From Salvator merianae (Eukaryota > Chordata > Lepidosauria > Squamata > Teiidae): a stretch of 64,000 bases of DNA. The notes below the pieces were generated by a model. It saw nothing but the letters and a program-made list of their open reading frames with translations, had not been told where the DNA came from and did no database searches. Made by a program: the position numbers and the translations under genes. Shown here piece after piece: positions 1-11,671 of this stretch (the first letter of the stretch is position 1; every line of letters begins with the position of its first letter). The DNA lies in contig QVOM02000034.1 of NCBI GenBank assembly GCA_003586115.2, positions 132,973,598-133,037,597 of the forward strand. Reading direction: 5' to 3'.

Positions 1-919
1 TTTCTTATTTATTTTCTTATTTTTTCCCATTAATATTCAGCTTATACCCCAAAATTTGGGGTGGTACATACTGAAGAGTGTCTAAAAATGACCGATAAAG
101 CTAAACATTTAGAAGTGCGCTGAATGCTGAATGAATTTACAGCTTCTTTCTTCCATCTCTGTGCACTTTTTAGGGTGGAAAATGTATTTGCCACATGCAA
201 AAATCACAAGTAATCTTGTGGCAGACTCTCTTAAAACTGATTAGAAACTCAGTGGGGTACTTGTATTTTTAAAAAAATGTTAATTTGCACCCTTTCACAT
301 TGTTTGGTGGCATAATTTGGTTCCTCGAGCGTTAGAATGATGTGCGTGCTACTCTGAGGCCATGATGAGTATTTGAAAGGTGGGGAAGCCACCTTGTATT
401 AGGCAAGTGGAAAAACTCTCAAGGACAAAGAAGTGGAGATGGAGGCCATGTCTTTATTTTGTGGGAGAGAGATGCTTGGGGGATGCACTCCTGCTGGATG
501 GAGCAAGAATTTAACATCCCTGTTGGCATTGCCAGGGCTATAGTTTTTAAGCTGGCCCTCATGCAAATTTGGCACTGTTTGCCACAGCATGGGCTGGTGC
601 ACTGAACTGTATGTGCCTTAGAGGGTGTTGTGGAGACGGGCAGAATTCAATGCCACTCTAAGGCACCTTGAGCACCATGTGGTGATGCGGTTGTAGTCAG
701 AACATCAAAGAACTGGAACTGGACAGCCTTTACCTCTTACAAGAAAACCCTAGGTGCCCTGAGCCTTGAAGGTAGCAGAAATTGACAGTTATATCTTTGC
801 CTTCTGCTGTGTTGTGGTTCCTGAATCTGATCTTGGTACATGGAGTTAAAAAAAGAGAACATTCTCCAGTTCAATAGTGAACAAGTATAATATTCTCCCT
901 TGTGTTCTTAGCTGGAGAT
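1..919. other. unique non-coding stretch
   Basis: I see no gene, known repeat or RNA gene here. The only open frames are short and lack any recognisable motif, so I treat them as chance. Confidence 0.6.
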
Positions 920-1205
920 TAGGGATGTGCAAATTTCGATTCATATTTGAAAATTCATATGAAATTTCATTTTTGCAAATTTTTGCATCAAAACGAGAAT
1001 GAGTTTTTTTGCACTTACAGTGTTCGATTGAAACAATGAAAATGGCATTTGCATTGGCATTTTCAATAGGAAAACGTTAGGAAAAATGTGAAAACGAATG
1101 CGAAAAATGCATTTTTCGACAACAAAATTCACTGATGAAGCGAAAATGCAAATTTTCATTTTGAAAACAAATCAAAAACATTTTTCCCCCCCATGCACAT
1201 CCCTA
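920..1205. mobile_element. hAT-type MITE, 286 bp, perfect 8-bp TSD
   Basis: The element begins TAGGGATGTGCA and ends TGCACATCCCTA, a perfect 12-base terminal inverted repeat. It is flanked by identical 8-bp copies of CTGGAGAT at 912-919 and 1206-1213. An 8-bp target duplication is the hallmark of the hAT superfamily. The inside is AT-rich and largely self-complementary (GAAATTTC, TTTTTGCA and GAAAATGC motifs recur inverted) and encodes no transposase, so it would have moved using a transposase supplied elsewhere. The intact duplication suggests a fairly recent insertion. It shares its end sequence with the larger element at 42,898-43,612. Open frames on both strands here are by-products of the palindrome. 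Confidence 0.9.
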
Positions 1206-1597
1206 CTGGAGATCTATAAGACAAGAAAGGGAGACCTTGTCCAGGTTAGAGTGGGCAGCACTGAACACCCTCCCCAAATCACTTGCAGCAGACCCTTCCC
1301 TGCATATCCTGTTTGAGCTTAGCTCTGTGGTTCCAGGGCAAACTCTCATCTTGTAAGAAGACAAGGGGTTCTCCATCCTGGGAAATGTGATTCAGGGCAC
1401 ATATTGTCTGAAAAAGGAGATTTTATTGCATCTCTAAGGAGCACCTGAGTGAAGTGGAAAAGAGAGAGCAGGCTGGGTTGCTCTGCCATCTTGCTCCCAG
1501 CAATGGTCCCTCCCTCCTCTAACTGCCACCAGAAAGCTGTGAACCATCTTGCTAGAAAGAAATGAAGAAGAGACAGTAGGCTGGGCATTTTTACCTG

Positions 1598-1673
1598 TAA
1601 TTATAGTGAGTTTATTGTAACCTACCTGGATAATGTAGGGTATAGAGTAGGATATAAAAACTAACTAACTAAA
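1598..1673 (+). mobile_element. L2-type LINE 3' tail fragment
   Basis: A short stretch reading GTAACCTACCTGGATAATG, then TAGGGTATAGAGTAGGATAT, then AAAAACTAACTAACTAAA, has the form of a degenerate L2-type 3' end: a GTAAGCCGCC-like start, a hairpin-like middle, a GGATATAAA motif and a simple-repeat tail. No coding part is attached. The match is short and partial. Confidence 0.45.
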
Positions 1674-4589
1674 GGAACCATATCTGAAGAAACACACCAG
1701 ATACTATTCTGACCGATACAGAGTACATTTCTTCTCCAAGGATTAACAGGTAAGATTAACATATGGTGAATGAAGGTTTTAAGAATAATTTAATAGAAGA
1801 TATCTGAAGTGCCAAAGTGCTCCAAATAATAAACTGCTCAATGGCCCTGTCTCCAGATTGACGTACATATTATTTTGAAGTGTAGATGAGTGCAGTGTCC
1901 TTAATATCCTCATAAAATCTATATTTTAAACAAAGCTGGAGTCTGAATTAATATGCTTTTTATCTTTTGAAAGGGATGGACCCTGAACACTGCATGGAAG
2001 AGATGTTGTACCAAAGCAGTAAGATCAGGAGAAGATATTCGTGAGAATGAATATCTCATTCATGTAAGGGTTTTTGCACAGACTCAGCTGTTTGTCATAT
2101 TATCAGCAGGCATCCCACAAAAGTGAAGAAGAAATGTAGAACACCTGGAAGCCTCTGAAATTAAAAGGAAGCTCAAGTATTTTTCTTCTTCCACCACATG
2201 AAGTGTTATGGTGAGAACTGCAGGAGCACAACACTATTTTATGATGGGCTTCTGAAGTCCTGGAAATGTTCAGTTGGGTTAGTAAATAATTTTTTTAAAA
2301 AAAAAAGATTTTTGCCTGTACATCAGAGATCAGGTAATACAGAAATAAGTGTGCACCCCCCCCCACCTTAGCATCACTGAGCACAGTAATATGCTTTTAT
2401 TGCCAGTCATGCAATAACTTGTGTCCTTAGGTACTTTATTAAAAGCAACATTGTTAGCACTATTGCTTTCTCATGTCAATTGAGTGAGGCCTTTTGGTTT
2501 CAAAGCAAGTCCAACAAATTCAACACTAGCAATAGAAAATGCCATCTCTGGATAATTCCTGAAGCCACAAGAACCATACAGGGCCTGCCGCTGCCTCAAG
2601 TTTCCCACTGTTTACTATGGACAGATATGCTTGAGTAAGCAGACAGGCATCAAAGGCAGAATCAGAATTTTCCCCTTGCTTGCCATCTGAGAGCATTTCA
2701 CTTAGTAAGGCTAGGATATGAAGCTGAGATCTAATGCCTTTCTACTTCATTTCTTCCTATTTGTGATGGCATGACTGGCTCTGCTGGCTTGGCAGAAGAA
2801 GAGAAGCACACGAATATACAAAGCCAACCCCAAGCCACTTATGCCTTCCTGGCTGAATGCAATCCATCATTCCTCAATGCATGCTTAAATACAATACAGA
2901 AACAAATACATTAAACAGACAAGAGTCCTGCTGTTAAAAAGGAATGATCCTTTGGTATCTTTAAAAGAAGCAGAGAGAATTTTGTGGATAGTTGAGTTCT
3001 CTTCTACTTGGATTGCCAGAACTTCCCACAGAAGTAAAAGGGCAAGTTGCTACATACAGAAGGATTAGAAAGAAAAAAAAATCAAAAAGGCCCCATACCT
3101 GCTGAACTTGGTGTTTTTGGCCACCTGTGTGACACACTTCTTGATTCAATTCCCCAAAGCAAACAGAGCCTTTTTATCAAGTTGACAGTCCTGAGCTCCT
3201 AGAAAAAGAAAAAGGAAAGGAGCAGATTAAACAGCATTCAAAGGGAGCAGACTTTATGTTTTATTATTTTTCTTTTTAGTGCACTGTAAAAGCGGGAAGA
3301 ATTTTCTGGCATACCAAGGCACATGATGTTCTCCTCCACAGGGGTGGAGGAAATACTAATGGTGACTATATGCTCATTACAATATGCTTACACAAATGCA
3401 GCTCTGCAGGATCTTTTGAGTCTGAATTCTGAGATATAGAGAGTGAAGCAAGGTTTTTTGTTTTTTTTTAAAGGCACCTCAGAGGCAACTATGGATTGCA
3501 GGTGAGATTGTTCATATGCCAGTGTTGCTCTCTGTCTCATGAATATCCTAGGCTAGAAAAGATGGATTGGGGATGGGAATGGAACACAGGGACCATACTC
3601 AGCTGTCTCTAAGGTACTTTTGAACTGCATTTTTTGTTATGGGTGAGAACAGCCTTAGCATCCAGTAGGTCAAAAGTTCACCAAATAGAACAGGGAGGAG
3701 TTTGATTGTACCTGAAAAGGGTAGAAGGTACAAATAGTGATTTTGAACAACCTGATTGTGTCTACTTAGATCTCAGGGTTCAGTCTGATGGGCTTAAATG
3801 TGACGGGGAAAGCATTAAAAGAAGCAGAAAGTGCCTTACACTTCTTTTCATAAGCAAGTCCCCACTGGGGACTTGAGAAAGAAAGGCTAAAGGTTTCAAA
3901 TTTCAGATCAGTCATGAAGATCTGATCCTTCAAAGGAACCAGCATATTTTTAGGCACTGGGGTTTTCATAGAATTTGGAACAGCCTCTATATCCCTTCAC
4001 TCTGCTTTATCTTTAGAAAGTTATGACCTTTGTGTGTATAATCTAGACTGTCCAGATGCCATTTTTTCTCCTTTTTTGAAAACATGCTGTGCTTATTTTC
4101 TATTGAGATACTTTAGTGAAAAAGTTTTACAATACAGAAGAGGAGGACCCTTGATGTTTCCAATCTCTAGTCAGTTTCTGGACAGCAGGCAAACAGGTCA
4201 CTTGGATGAGGACTTCCCTGTTATGGTAAGATTCTTGAATACATAGCATAGCTCAGTACTCTGGGTGTTGTAGATGCAAGCTGTCTTTGATACCGTGTTC
4301 CTGCACAAGCTCAGATACAGAAATGACTTGCTAGGCTTAAAATGAGATAACTGCTTCATCTCACAGGGATTGGCAATCATAGGAGGAAGAAATCCTGCAA
4401 TGCTGCTGCATGGGAGGCAAGTGTTATTAACTATGGGTGTTGGTCTTATATTTCCTGGTCTGGTCCAGTGGGACCAGTCCAGGCTGGAGCAATTCCAGCT
4501 GCTGGACCACTCCTACTGTCTTGGAACAAGTGGCCTGCATCTGGGTGTACCTAGGTGGTGTAGAGAGAATTGATTTATTATATGAAATA
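1674..4589. other. mostly unique non-coding stretch
   Basis: No gene is recognised. It contains a poly-A run near 2,290-2,306, a poly-C run near 2,357-2,366 and one possible MITE at 3,463-3,640, listed separately. The 165-codon open frame that starts near 4,437 runs straight through the MITE at 4,590-4,740 and has no recognisable domain, so it is not a gene. Confidence 0.55.
3463..3640. repeat. possible short inverted-repeat element
   Basis: AAAGGCACCTCAGAGGCAAC near the left end is matched, inverted, by AGCTGTCTCTAAGGTACTTT near the right end (about 16 of 20 positions). A similar left end, AAAGCACCTCAGAGACAGC, occurs near 29,130. This suggests an old MITE family. I found no target duplication, so the boundaries are approximate. 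Confidence 0.35.
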
Positions 4590-4740
4590 CAGCGGCGGCC
4601 CGTGCCTTTAAGGGCGGGTGTTCACACGAGTGCCATGGCCGTTCACGGGGCCTCTGTAGTCACTACGGAGGCCCGGAGGCCCCACGAACAGCCATGGCAC
4701 TCGCGCGAACACCCGCCCTTAAAGGCATGGGCTACCGCTG
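4590..4740. mobile_element. CpG-rich palindromic hAT-type MITE, 151 bp, perfect 8-bp TSD
   Basis: The ends read CAGCGGCGGCCCGTGCCTTT and, inverted, CAGCGGTAGCCCATGCCTTT. The inverted repeat continues through TAAGGGCGGGTGTTC on each side, so nearly the whole element folds into a hairpin. It is flanked by ATGAAATA at 4,582-4,589 and 4,741-4,748. The 8-bp duplication and CAG-type end point to hAT. Its high G+C and CpG content contrasts sharply with the AT-rich flanks; methylated CpG decays quickly in vertebrates, so this fits a young insertion or a protected sequence. It has no coding capacity. Confidence 0.88.
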
Positions 4741-4748
4741 ATGAAATA

Positions 4749-7700
4749 CCTAAAAATCCTGGACCTCTCTCTGTGGTTCAGCAGAAGCCTATTGGATACA
4801 TCAGGAAATGCAAAGTGGAGCTGCAGTTAAAGGTTCATTCTTATCCCTCTGAACTGCTTGATGAGATGAAAGTGAAGTTTCCAATCAAAACTTCACTCAT
4901 CCCCTTCCAAGGTCTAATCACCATCCGCGAGTGATAAGGGGAAATCTGCAGTATATGATGCGGGAGGGAAAGCACTGGTTGCTTAATGAGAACTGTTGTT
5001 TTTTGACAGTGCCAAAAAGGATGGGCTGGCAAACTGAAGATGAGAAGATGAGGTTTATGCCGTGGTGTTCAGTGCGGAAAATGGTGCATTTACGTGACAC
5101 TGAAATCTGAAAACCTCATGTCCTGATACTGCCTGTGCCTGCAACAACAACCCAATCTTTTGCCTGATTCCTTAGAAATGAGTCCCAATGTTGTGATGCT
5201 TTCTTTAAGCAAAAAGGTAGAGTATAGAGAAATGAAAGAAGGCCAAGGTGGCTTTTGACTGCCTCTCCCTTTTCACAGAGCAAATAAAGTTGTCCAAGGT
5301 CCTGATGTTAGGCAACTTGTTAAAACTTTGGTCCAAGGTTATCTTGAAAACAGTAATGCTTGGAAGATGCCAGAATAAAGAACCTGATGTCAACCGTGGT
5401 ATGTAGTAGTGTAGAAGTATTATCCTCATGCATATTTTCTGATCTGATATATGGTATCCATTTTGTTACTGTACACTTTTATAGATTTTATTAAATGATT
5501 AACTCAACACCTCAAAGCACCAGAACATTTATTTATCTGGAATCTTTGATATATGCTTTGGTGCTTTTTGTGTTATCGATATCTGATTTATACAGCTAGA
5601 AGATTGTGTAGCACAAGTAAGATGCTTTGGTATCTCAGCATTCAGTCGCTCAGTCTGTCAATTTAATTCATGTGTTGTGAGTGCTTCTTTGATCTTCTCA
5701 CACTGAATTGATTTCTTTGGAATTTTGATTTTTAATAGGTAAGTTTCAATCAAATATGTTGCGAACTGAAAACCAAGATTTTTTTCTGCAAGGAAAATTG
5801 TGAGAGGATAATTGTGAGTGTGGGTCATGGGCCAGCCAAAAAAGTGGGCACATGTTTTGAGGGCATGGTTAGTGGACTCAGTTTGGCTCATGATAAGTTA
5901 ACTATGAAATTAGTAATTTCCACCCAGTCTAGAAGAAGCTCAGTCTAATCTGAAATCAGTCCAAATTTGTCATTCTTGGTCATCCAAATCTCCTTCCAAA
6001 CAAACAGCCATGCATTAATCATCTTAGATTGGCAGGTTAGGATGTTCCACTGCTAGAATGACTAGGGTCTGTAATGTTTCTATATGCATAGGAAAAAGGA
6101 GGAGATTGTAAAAGGAATTCTTATTCAGCTCAGACCAAAATCCTCATGAGGAAAAAAAGTTGCGTTTTTGTAACTCTTTGTCTAAAAAAGCACAGCTTTC
6201 AGGATTTGTGGTGGCATTTGGGGGTTTTACTTTCCTTGCGGCAATGAGTCATTTTCTTCTCGACTCCAGATTCATTCTTCCCCATCAGGCTCCAGCATGA
6301 GGCATCAAGCAGTTAGACTCAATGCCTTCCCCACTTTCCATATTGTGCCTCATTGCTATCAATACAGACGTCATTCAATTTCTCAGATTCCAACTTACAT
6401 ACTTCTAATTGGTCTAAGAGGTGTGGCACTGCTATGCCCTCTGTACAGAGTGCATAATTAATGTGTGGTAGAAGTTGAGCCTGCGATGCACCTTTGGAGC
6501 TGAAAATGCTGCTCTGAAGACAACACAGATTTGCTAGTGTGCACCTTCTGCACACCTGGGGCTGCTTTGTGGTCAGGGCATTTCTGCCCACAGAGCAGCC
6601 ACACTCCTGAGTAGATGGGGGGCATTCAAGCAATTTCTCATGGACAGCCTGTCAACCACTTATTGGAAAAGTAGAAAAAAAGTAGCTCTGGTGCTGCAGC
6701 TTGTCCCCAGCCCTTTCTGTACTGCATTAAACTAATGAACTAACTAATGAACTGACTACTGCATTAAACAAACTAACTATCTGACTGACTAACTAACTAA
6801 AGGGAGTGAGGGAAGGAAGAGAGAGTAATGCATCTGTACCCCTTTTTCTTCTCCTTCGACTTGAAGCATTTCACTGAGAGCTAAATTGTGGATAGGGAGA
6901 CTGCAGGGAAAAGTACCATGTTTTCTGCTTTTCCTTTAGTGCCCTCCCCCTCCTGTCCATATTTACAAGTCGTCTGTCTCTGTCTCAGGATTTCTGGGAA
7001 GGTTAGAGGAAACAGGGAACCAAGTCGAGAATGCAAGTCAAGAAGCTTAACAGGGGAAGAGGGTTAAAGCTACCTGTTTAAGAATCAGAATTGCTTATTG
7101 AATAGTCTAAATACCATATCAATCTATAGTTAGATAAAACAAAGAAGTTAAAACATATAATGCAAATACGACAAGTTCAAATTACTTCAGATTTTAGATT
7201 TCATTAATCAGAATAGTAGACAAAAGAATTTTCTAATGGATTTTGCCCCGTAGGTAAGAGGTAATTTAAAGAGGCAACATAGATAGGCTCTCCCAATGAC
7301 ATCTACTTTGACAAAATGGCTGCTGAATAGAATGTTCTATATCCTCATCTTTCCTACTGTAGGAAATTTCTATAATGCTCAGATAATTAGAAATTAGAGA
7401 TGATTCATTACATTATGGTGAGGAGTTTCAATGTACTTTATGAACTCAGTAGGATGACCACCATTATCCTTCTCTGTTGGGGAAAAAAATCTGTCTGTAG
7501 TCCAGTCTGAGACTTGGAGATTGCTCTAAATCTAGGTTCCATCCCTTCCCATTTTTGTTTCTCAGTCCTCCAGAGAGGACAACCCCTTGGCACAAATTCA
7601 GCTGCATTGCCATTTCAAGCTTCTGTCTGTTGCATGGTTCACTTTTATGAGCTTTTGCATTAAAAGCCCTCTGGTGTAAAGTGGTTACAAGATTGCAAAA

Positions 7701-8317
7701 TAGAAAATGCCACATTGAAAAAAGGAGGACCTCAGAGAGCACTTAAATGAAGCTTAATTACATTCATTGTACACCAATCGGGGGGCAATTTACTATCCAG
7801 AGTCATATGCTTTGCTCTGAAAAACAAAACTAAGCACAGCTTTATCAGTGCTGATCTTTCTTGAGGTTATGATCTGCATATGTCTTAATATCTATTTATC
7901 CTCAGAATAGAACAGTCAGAATAGAACTTGCAGATTATGTAGCATTTTCTTTACTCTGCTCTTCAGAGTGGAATAAATGGAATTTTCCTCTTTCACTATA
8001 ATCTTGCGATGAAGACTAGTTTGACAGATTGTAACTTGCCCAATGTCATCCGTGGAGCTTCCAATCTCATCAGGTTTTATTCCCCATCTAGGGCCAACAC
8101 TTTCTCCACATTGGCTGTCATGGCTAGACTCATTTCAAGAAATTTCCTGCATTGCATCCATTACTATTTCTTTCCTAAACTGTGCATGAATTCTATACGC
8201 ATTCACTCCCCAAGATCGGAGTGTTTTTCTTTTTCTTTTAAGAAAAAGCTTTACTTCTATGCTTGCTGATAAGATCTACTGCCTTCATGATGACATGCTT
8301 GCAAATGTTGCAAATAC
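4749..8317. other. mostly unique non-coding stretch
   Basis: I recognise no gene or transposon. The one clear simple repeat is the AACT-rich block at 6,729-6,801. The AT-rich part at 7,080-7,440 has no repeat signature. Confidence 0.55.
6729..6801 (+). repeat. AACT/GACT-rich simple repeat
   Basis: Imperfect repeats of AACT, GAACTAACT and GACTGACT. Such tetramers also end the L2-like tail near 1,660, so this may be the remnant tail of a LINE or SINE. Confidence 0.6.
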
Positions 8318-8852
8318 TACATCATTTCTGCACTTACCTCTTCTGGAAGTGGAAGTGATCCACCAGCTGGATGGATCCACATGTCCTGGAACAATGCTGT
8401 CCACATGTGGATGGCTGTTCTGGGACAGCTGCTGCACTGGCTCTGAAGCTCACTCAAGCTTCAGAGCCAGCCTGTGCAAACTCCAAAGGGCTAGCATGAA
8501 AGTTCCTGCCCCCAGGGATCCATTTTGGTGGTGTGATTTGCTGCATCACTAAAATGGATCTCTTGCTAAACTAGAACACAGAGGTGTCTGCATGCCCAGT
8601 GGTCTGGTTGAGGATCTATTAGACTGCCAGTAGACCTTTTAAAAAAGGCCTACCAATGTCCTGGACTAGGCAGCAATTCCGGGCCACCTAGGCAGCAATT
8701 CCGGGCCACCTAGTCCAATCTACATTTCATCCAATGTGGGCAGAGTATTCTAGTGGTGGATGTGGCTTCTCTTGGACTGTGCCAAAGTGCGGAAGGGAAG
8801 TCGCTAGTCACCTTCAGGAACGACTCCACAGGAAAATGTGGAAAGGCCATTA
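8318..8852. mobile_element. probable long copy of the Harbinger-like MITE family
   Basis: The left end, TTTCTGCACTTACC, and the right end, GTGGAAAGGCC, resemble the GGCCCTTTCTGCACTTG termini of the short MITEs at 25-40 kb. Inside is a clear hairpin, CTGGCTCTGAAGCT facing AGCTTCAGAGCCAG near 8,435-8,475. The element at 19,288-19,789 carries a degenerate version of the same hairpin (GACTCTAAAGCT, AGCTTCAGAGCTAG). A 22-bp unit is duplicated in tandem at 8,669-8,712. I could not find a clean target duplication, so the ends are estimates. Confidence 0.5.
8669..8712 (+). repeat. 22-bp unit, two tandem copies
   Basis: TAGGCAGCAATTCCGGGCCA followed by CC occurs twice back to back with no mismatch that I can see, inside the larger element. 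The perfect identity suggests a recent slippage or duplication. Confidence 0.8.
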
Positions 8853-9673
8853 GTTAAACCTATTCAGATACAGAGCAAAAACGAAATCACTCTGATAATT
8901 GCAGTAAAAGAAAGATCTCTCTCTTTCATTTCCTATCTGTGTGCAGTGAAGGGTGGGCACATACAGCTGGATCCAATGTTTGTGAGAAAGTAAAAAATAC
9001 TGCCAACCTATTCACTCTTTAAGATGCTTTCAGTGTTATATATCATACTAATGAGAATCTGCAAATATTCAGTTTAGCTGTAAATTGTACCAGCATGTTT
9101 ACACAGAATAAAGCACTTTGACATAATTCACTCAGATTCAAAGTATTTTGTGTTTTTAGAAAACTGTAAAACTATTCAATTTTATTAGACAAACTCTGCC
9201 CTTAGAATGCTTCTGTAACTGAAAAGGAAACCTTCAAAAAGATAGTGTGATTCATTTTGTTCTCTTCTTTCTTAGAACATAAAATACCTTGATATGTTTA
9301 TTTGCCCTGTATCAGGTATTGACACGCACAGCGTTTGTTTGCTCTCTGTACATATCTTGGAGATACAAAAGCATGTCTATTCTTTGGTTAGAGGTTTCAC
9401 AGCTTACTTCTGTCATTAATGCTTTTCTGTGAATTTCTCCAACATATCTGTATAATAAACTCAGTAAGGCTTACTAAGATTTGCCCTTTTTTGTTTAAGG
9501 TGGCTATATTTAGACTACAACAGTGACTACTTCCATTGGCTTAGAAAAAAAGGGAAAGATACAAAGCTTTATATTGACTGCAAAATTAGAAAAGAACAAA
9601 ATCTATTCTGAAGGCAGGGTGGGGTGATCTGAACAGTATGGCTTCAGGAAACCACTTCCAAACTACATTCCAT
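8853..9673. other. unique AT-rich non-coding stretch
   Basis: No gene and no repeat recognised. The part from 9,050 to 9,300 is AT-rich and not repetitive within the window. Confidence 0.5.
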
Positions 9674-10438
9674 TAGAGATATGCATGAACTTTTGATTTC
9701 TGGTTCAGTTTGAACTGAGCCTAAACATGAGAGTTGTAAACAGGTTCAAATTAAGCTCTGAATGACAGTTCAAAGTTTGGTTTGAAAGTTCGATGAACTG
9801 GTCATCATGGGGAACAATGGTGGAGTGCCAAAAGGGACAGCAAGGCATATTCTTCTGGAGACCCCCAAATTGGCAAAATAGAGGTCTGGGGAGGCTCTAG
9901 AAAGTTCCCAGCTAAGCCCCAGGATGATTGGATGCCACCTTGATTTTTTTTTTCTTTGTGGGGGATTTCCAAATTGTGTAAGAGTTTTCCCAAAACCTTC
10001 ATAAAAATTCCGAACAGCTCTCAGATGTTGGGGCATTCACCAGGGCACCTCCTGCAGAACCCATATACCAATTTGGGGGGACCTAGCCCAAAACCACCCT
10101 ATCAGGTAGACTATAGGGCCAAACTTGTGAAGGTTTGAGTTGGACCCCCTCAAATTAGCATAGTGATACTGGGGGGCAGCAAGAAGGCCCTCCTCTACCC
10201 TTTAGGCCCTTGGTTTTGCCTCTCAGGCTTGTCTTTTTTCATAACTGCTGTGGACTTTTTATAACTTTTTAAAATCCGGTCTGCTTTGAACAGCCCATTG
10301 AATGCATGTGGAGTGTTCGCTCTGAATGCGGATGTTCCATGTGAACATTGAGCTTGTTGAGTTTGATAATGAGCACTTTGAACTATCCCTGTTTGCTGCG
10401 AACAGAGTTCAACAAGAACCGTTTTGGCACACTACATA
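9674..10438. mobile_element. old hAT-type element with TAGAGATATGCA end
   Basis: The left end TAGAGATATGCATGAAC resembles the ends of the hAT-type elements at 920, 14,591 and 42,898. Many GTTCAAA/TTTGAAC-like motifs are scattered in both orientations, as in the related element at 14,591. The right end near 10,438 (GGCACACTACA) is degenerate and the target duplication is not clear (CATTCCAT against CATAAAAG). No transposase is encoded. The overlapping open frames here are not genes. Confidence 0.55.
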
Positions 10439-11275
10439 AAAGAGGGTTAAGGCAAATGCTCAGAATGAAAATAATCGCTGCTCTTGTCCAACTTAAGCCC
10501 TGTAGGGACTCAGTTTCCAAACTGGAAGGAACCTGGAGGCTCAAATCTCTTCAAGACCCTCCTCTCACCAACCCCAAGGCCAGGAAACTTTACTTTAAAA
10601 GCATTTTTTTTTTTAAAAAAGTAACTAAACTGAGATTAGAAGCAGTGAGTGTGACAAATAGTATCTGCAGTATCTGTCAAGAGGCCTTTGAATTTTTTTC
10701 ATGCTCAAAAGGATAAGGAGAAGTAATCATCCTCAACAAGATCTTTTCAAAAAGACAGCAGATGGCTTCAAAAGAAGCAGTAGGTTGTATTAAATGGATC
10801 CAGAAAGGAAATAAATATTTTTGATATTTCAAAATATTAGAGGCTATCTAAGAGATCTGTTGCCTGGATCTTGATTAAATTGCCATGATAGACAATTCAG
10901 GGCTAGCTCGATTAATGGAATGACCTAAGAGAAAGTCTATATGCATGTTAATATGAATGTTTTGCTTATTTCCTTTCTATTGTTACATTTTGCTATTTTT
11001 TCCTTGCTTTTCAAGAAAATGGTTGCTACTGAAAACAGTTTACAACAATAACTATCAAATAAAGCAGTACTATTATTTACACTAAGCATTTATACTAAAA
11101 CCAGCATACACCTTAATAACCCTGAGAATAACAGACAAGTAAAAAAAAGTTTGGGTTGCAGCTGACCCAGGAAGACAGAAGGATGCTACTGTAGCCATTT
11201 GCCAGTCAATCCCAAACTGGGGCCAAATGAAGATTGATAATGAATATTTTTTTTCTATATCACCAACACTAGAAC
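10439..11275. other. unique non-coding stretch
   Basis: No gene or transposon recognised, apart from a T-run followed by an A-run near 10,605-10,620. A 122-codon frame starting in the preceding element ends here and has no domain I recognise. Confidence 0.5.
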
Positions 11276-11671
11276 CAGGAGGCACTCTATGAAGCTGATG
11301 GTCAGGAGAGTTAGGACCAACAAGGGAAAGTTTTTTTTTTCCCACTTAGAGGCCCATCTGTCTATGGAATTTACTACCAGAAGAGGTGGTGACAGCAATC
11401 AGGCTGATAGCTTTAAGAAAGGGTTGGACAAATTCATGGAGGTTGGGTGTATCAATGACTACTGGAATAGATACCTAGGTAGTGCTTCCAGGGTGGAGAG
11501 ATAGGCAGGATGCCTCTAAAGGCCATTGCAGGGAGTTGAGAACAGGTGAAGGTTTTACCTTTGTCTTCTTTTGAGAATGCCCAGAAGCAATTGGTGGGCC
11601 ATTGTACAAGAAAGGATGCTAGAGTAGATGGGCCGTGGCATGATCCAGCAGGGCTCCTATTATGTTCTTAT
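11276..11671 (+). mobile_element. CR1 LINE, 3' end, 5'-truncated
   Basis: This is the extreme 3' end of a CR1 retrotransposon. The first part still reads as the ORF2 C-terminus: SMEFTTRRGGDSNQADSFKK, with the matching SMEFITGRGGDSNQ in the reversed CR1 at 55.5-58 kb. The 3' untranslated part has the usual CR1 landmarks (AGGCAGGATGCCTCTAAAGG, then GATCCAGCAGGGCTCCTATT) and ends near TATGTTCTTATGG. 5' truncation is normal for CR1, which copies itself by target-primed reverse transcription from the 3' end. A poly-T run near 11,330 breaks the frame. It is dead. Confidence 0.92.

Noticed and set aside
4437..4934. 165-codon plus-strand open frame
   Set aside because: It runs through the MITE at 4,590-4,740, whose TSD proves it is an insertion in non-coding DNA; no domain is recognised on either side.
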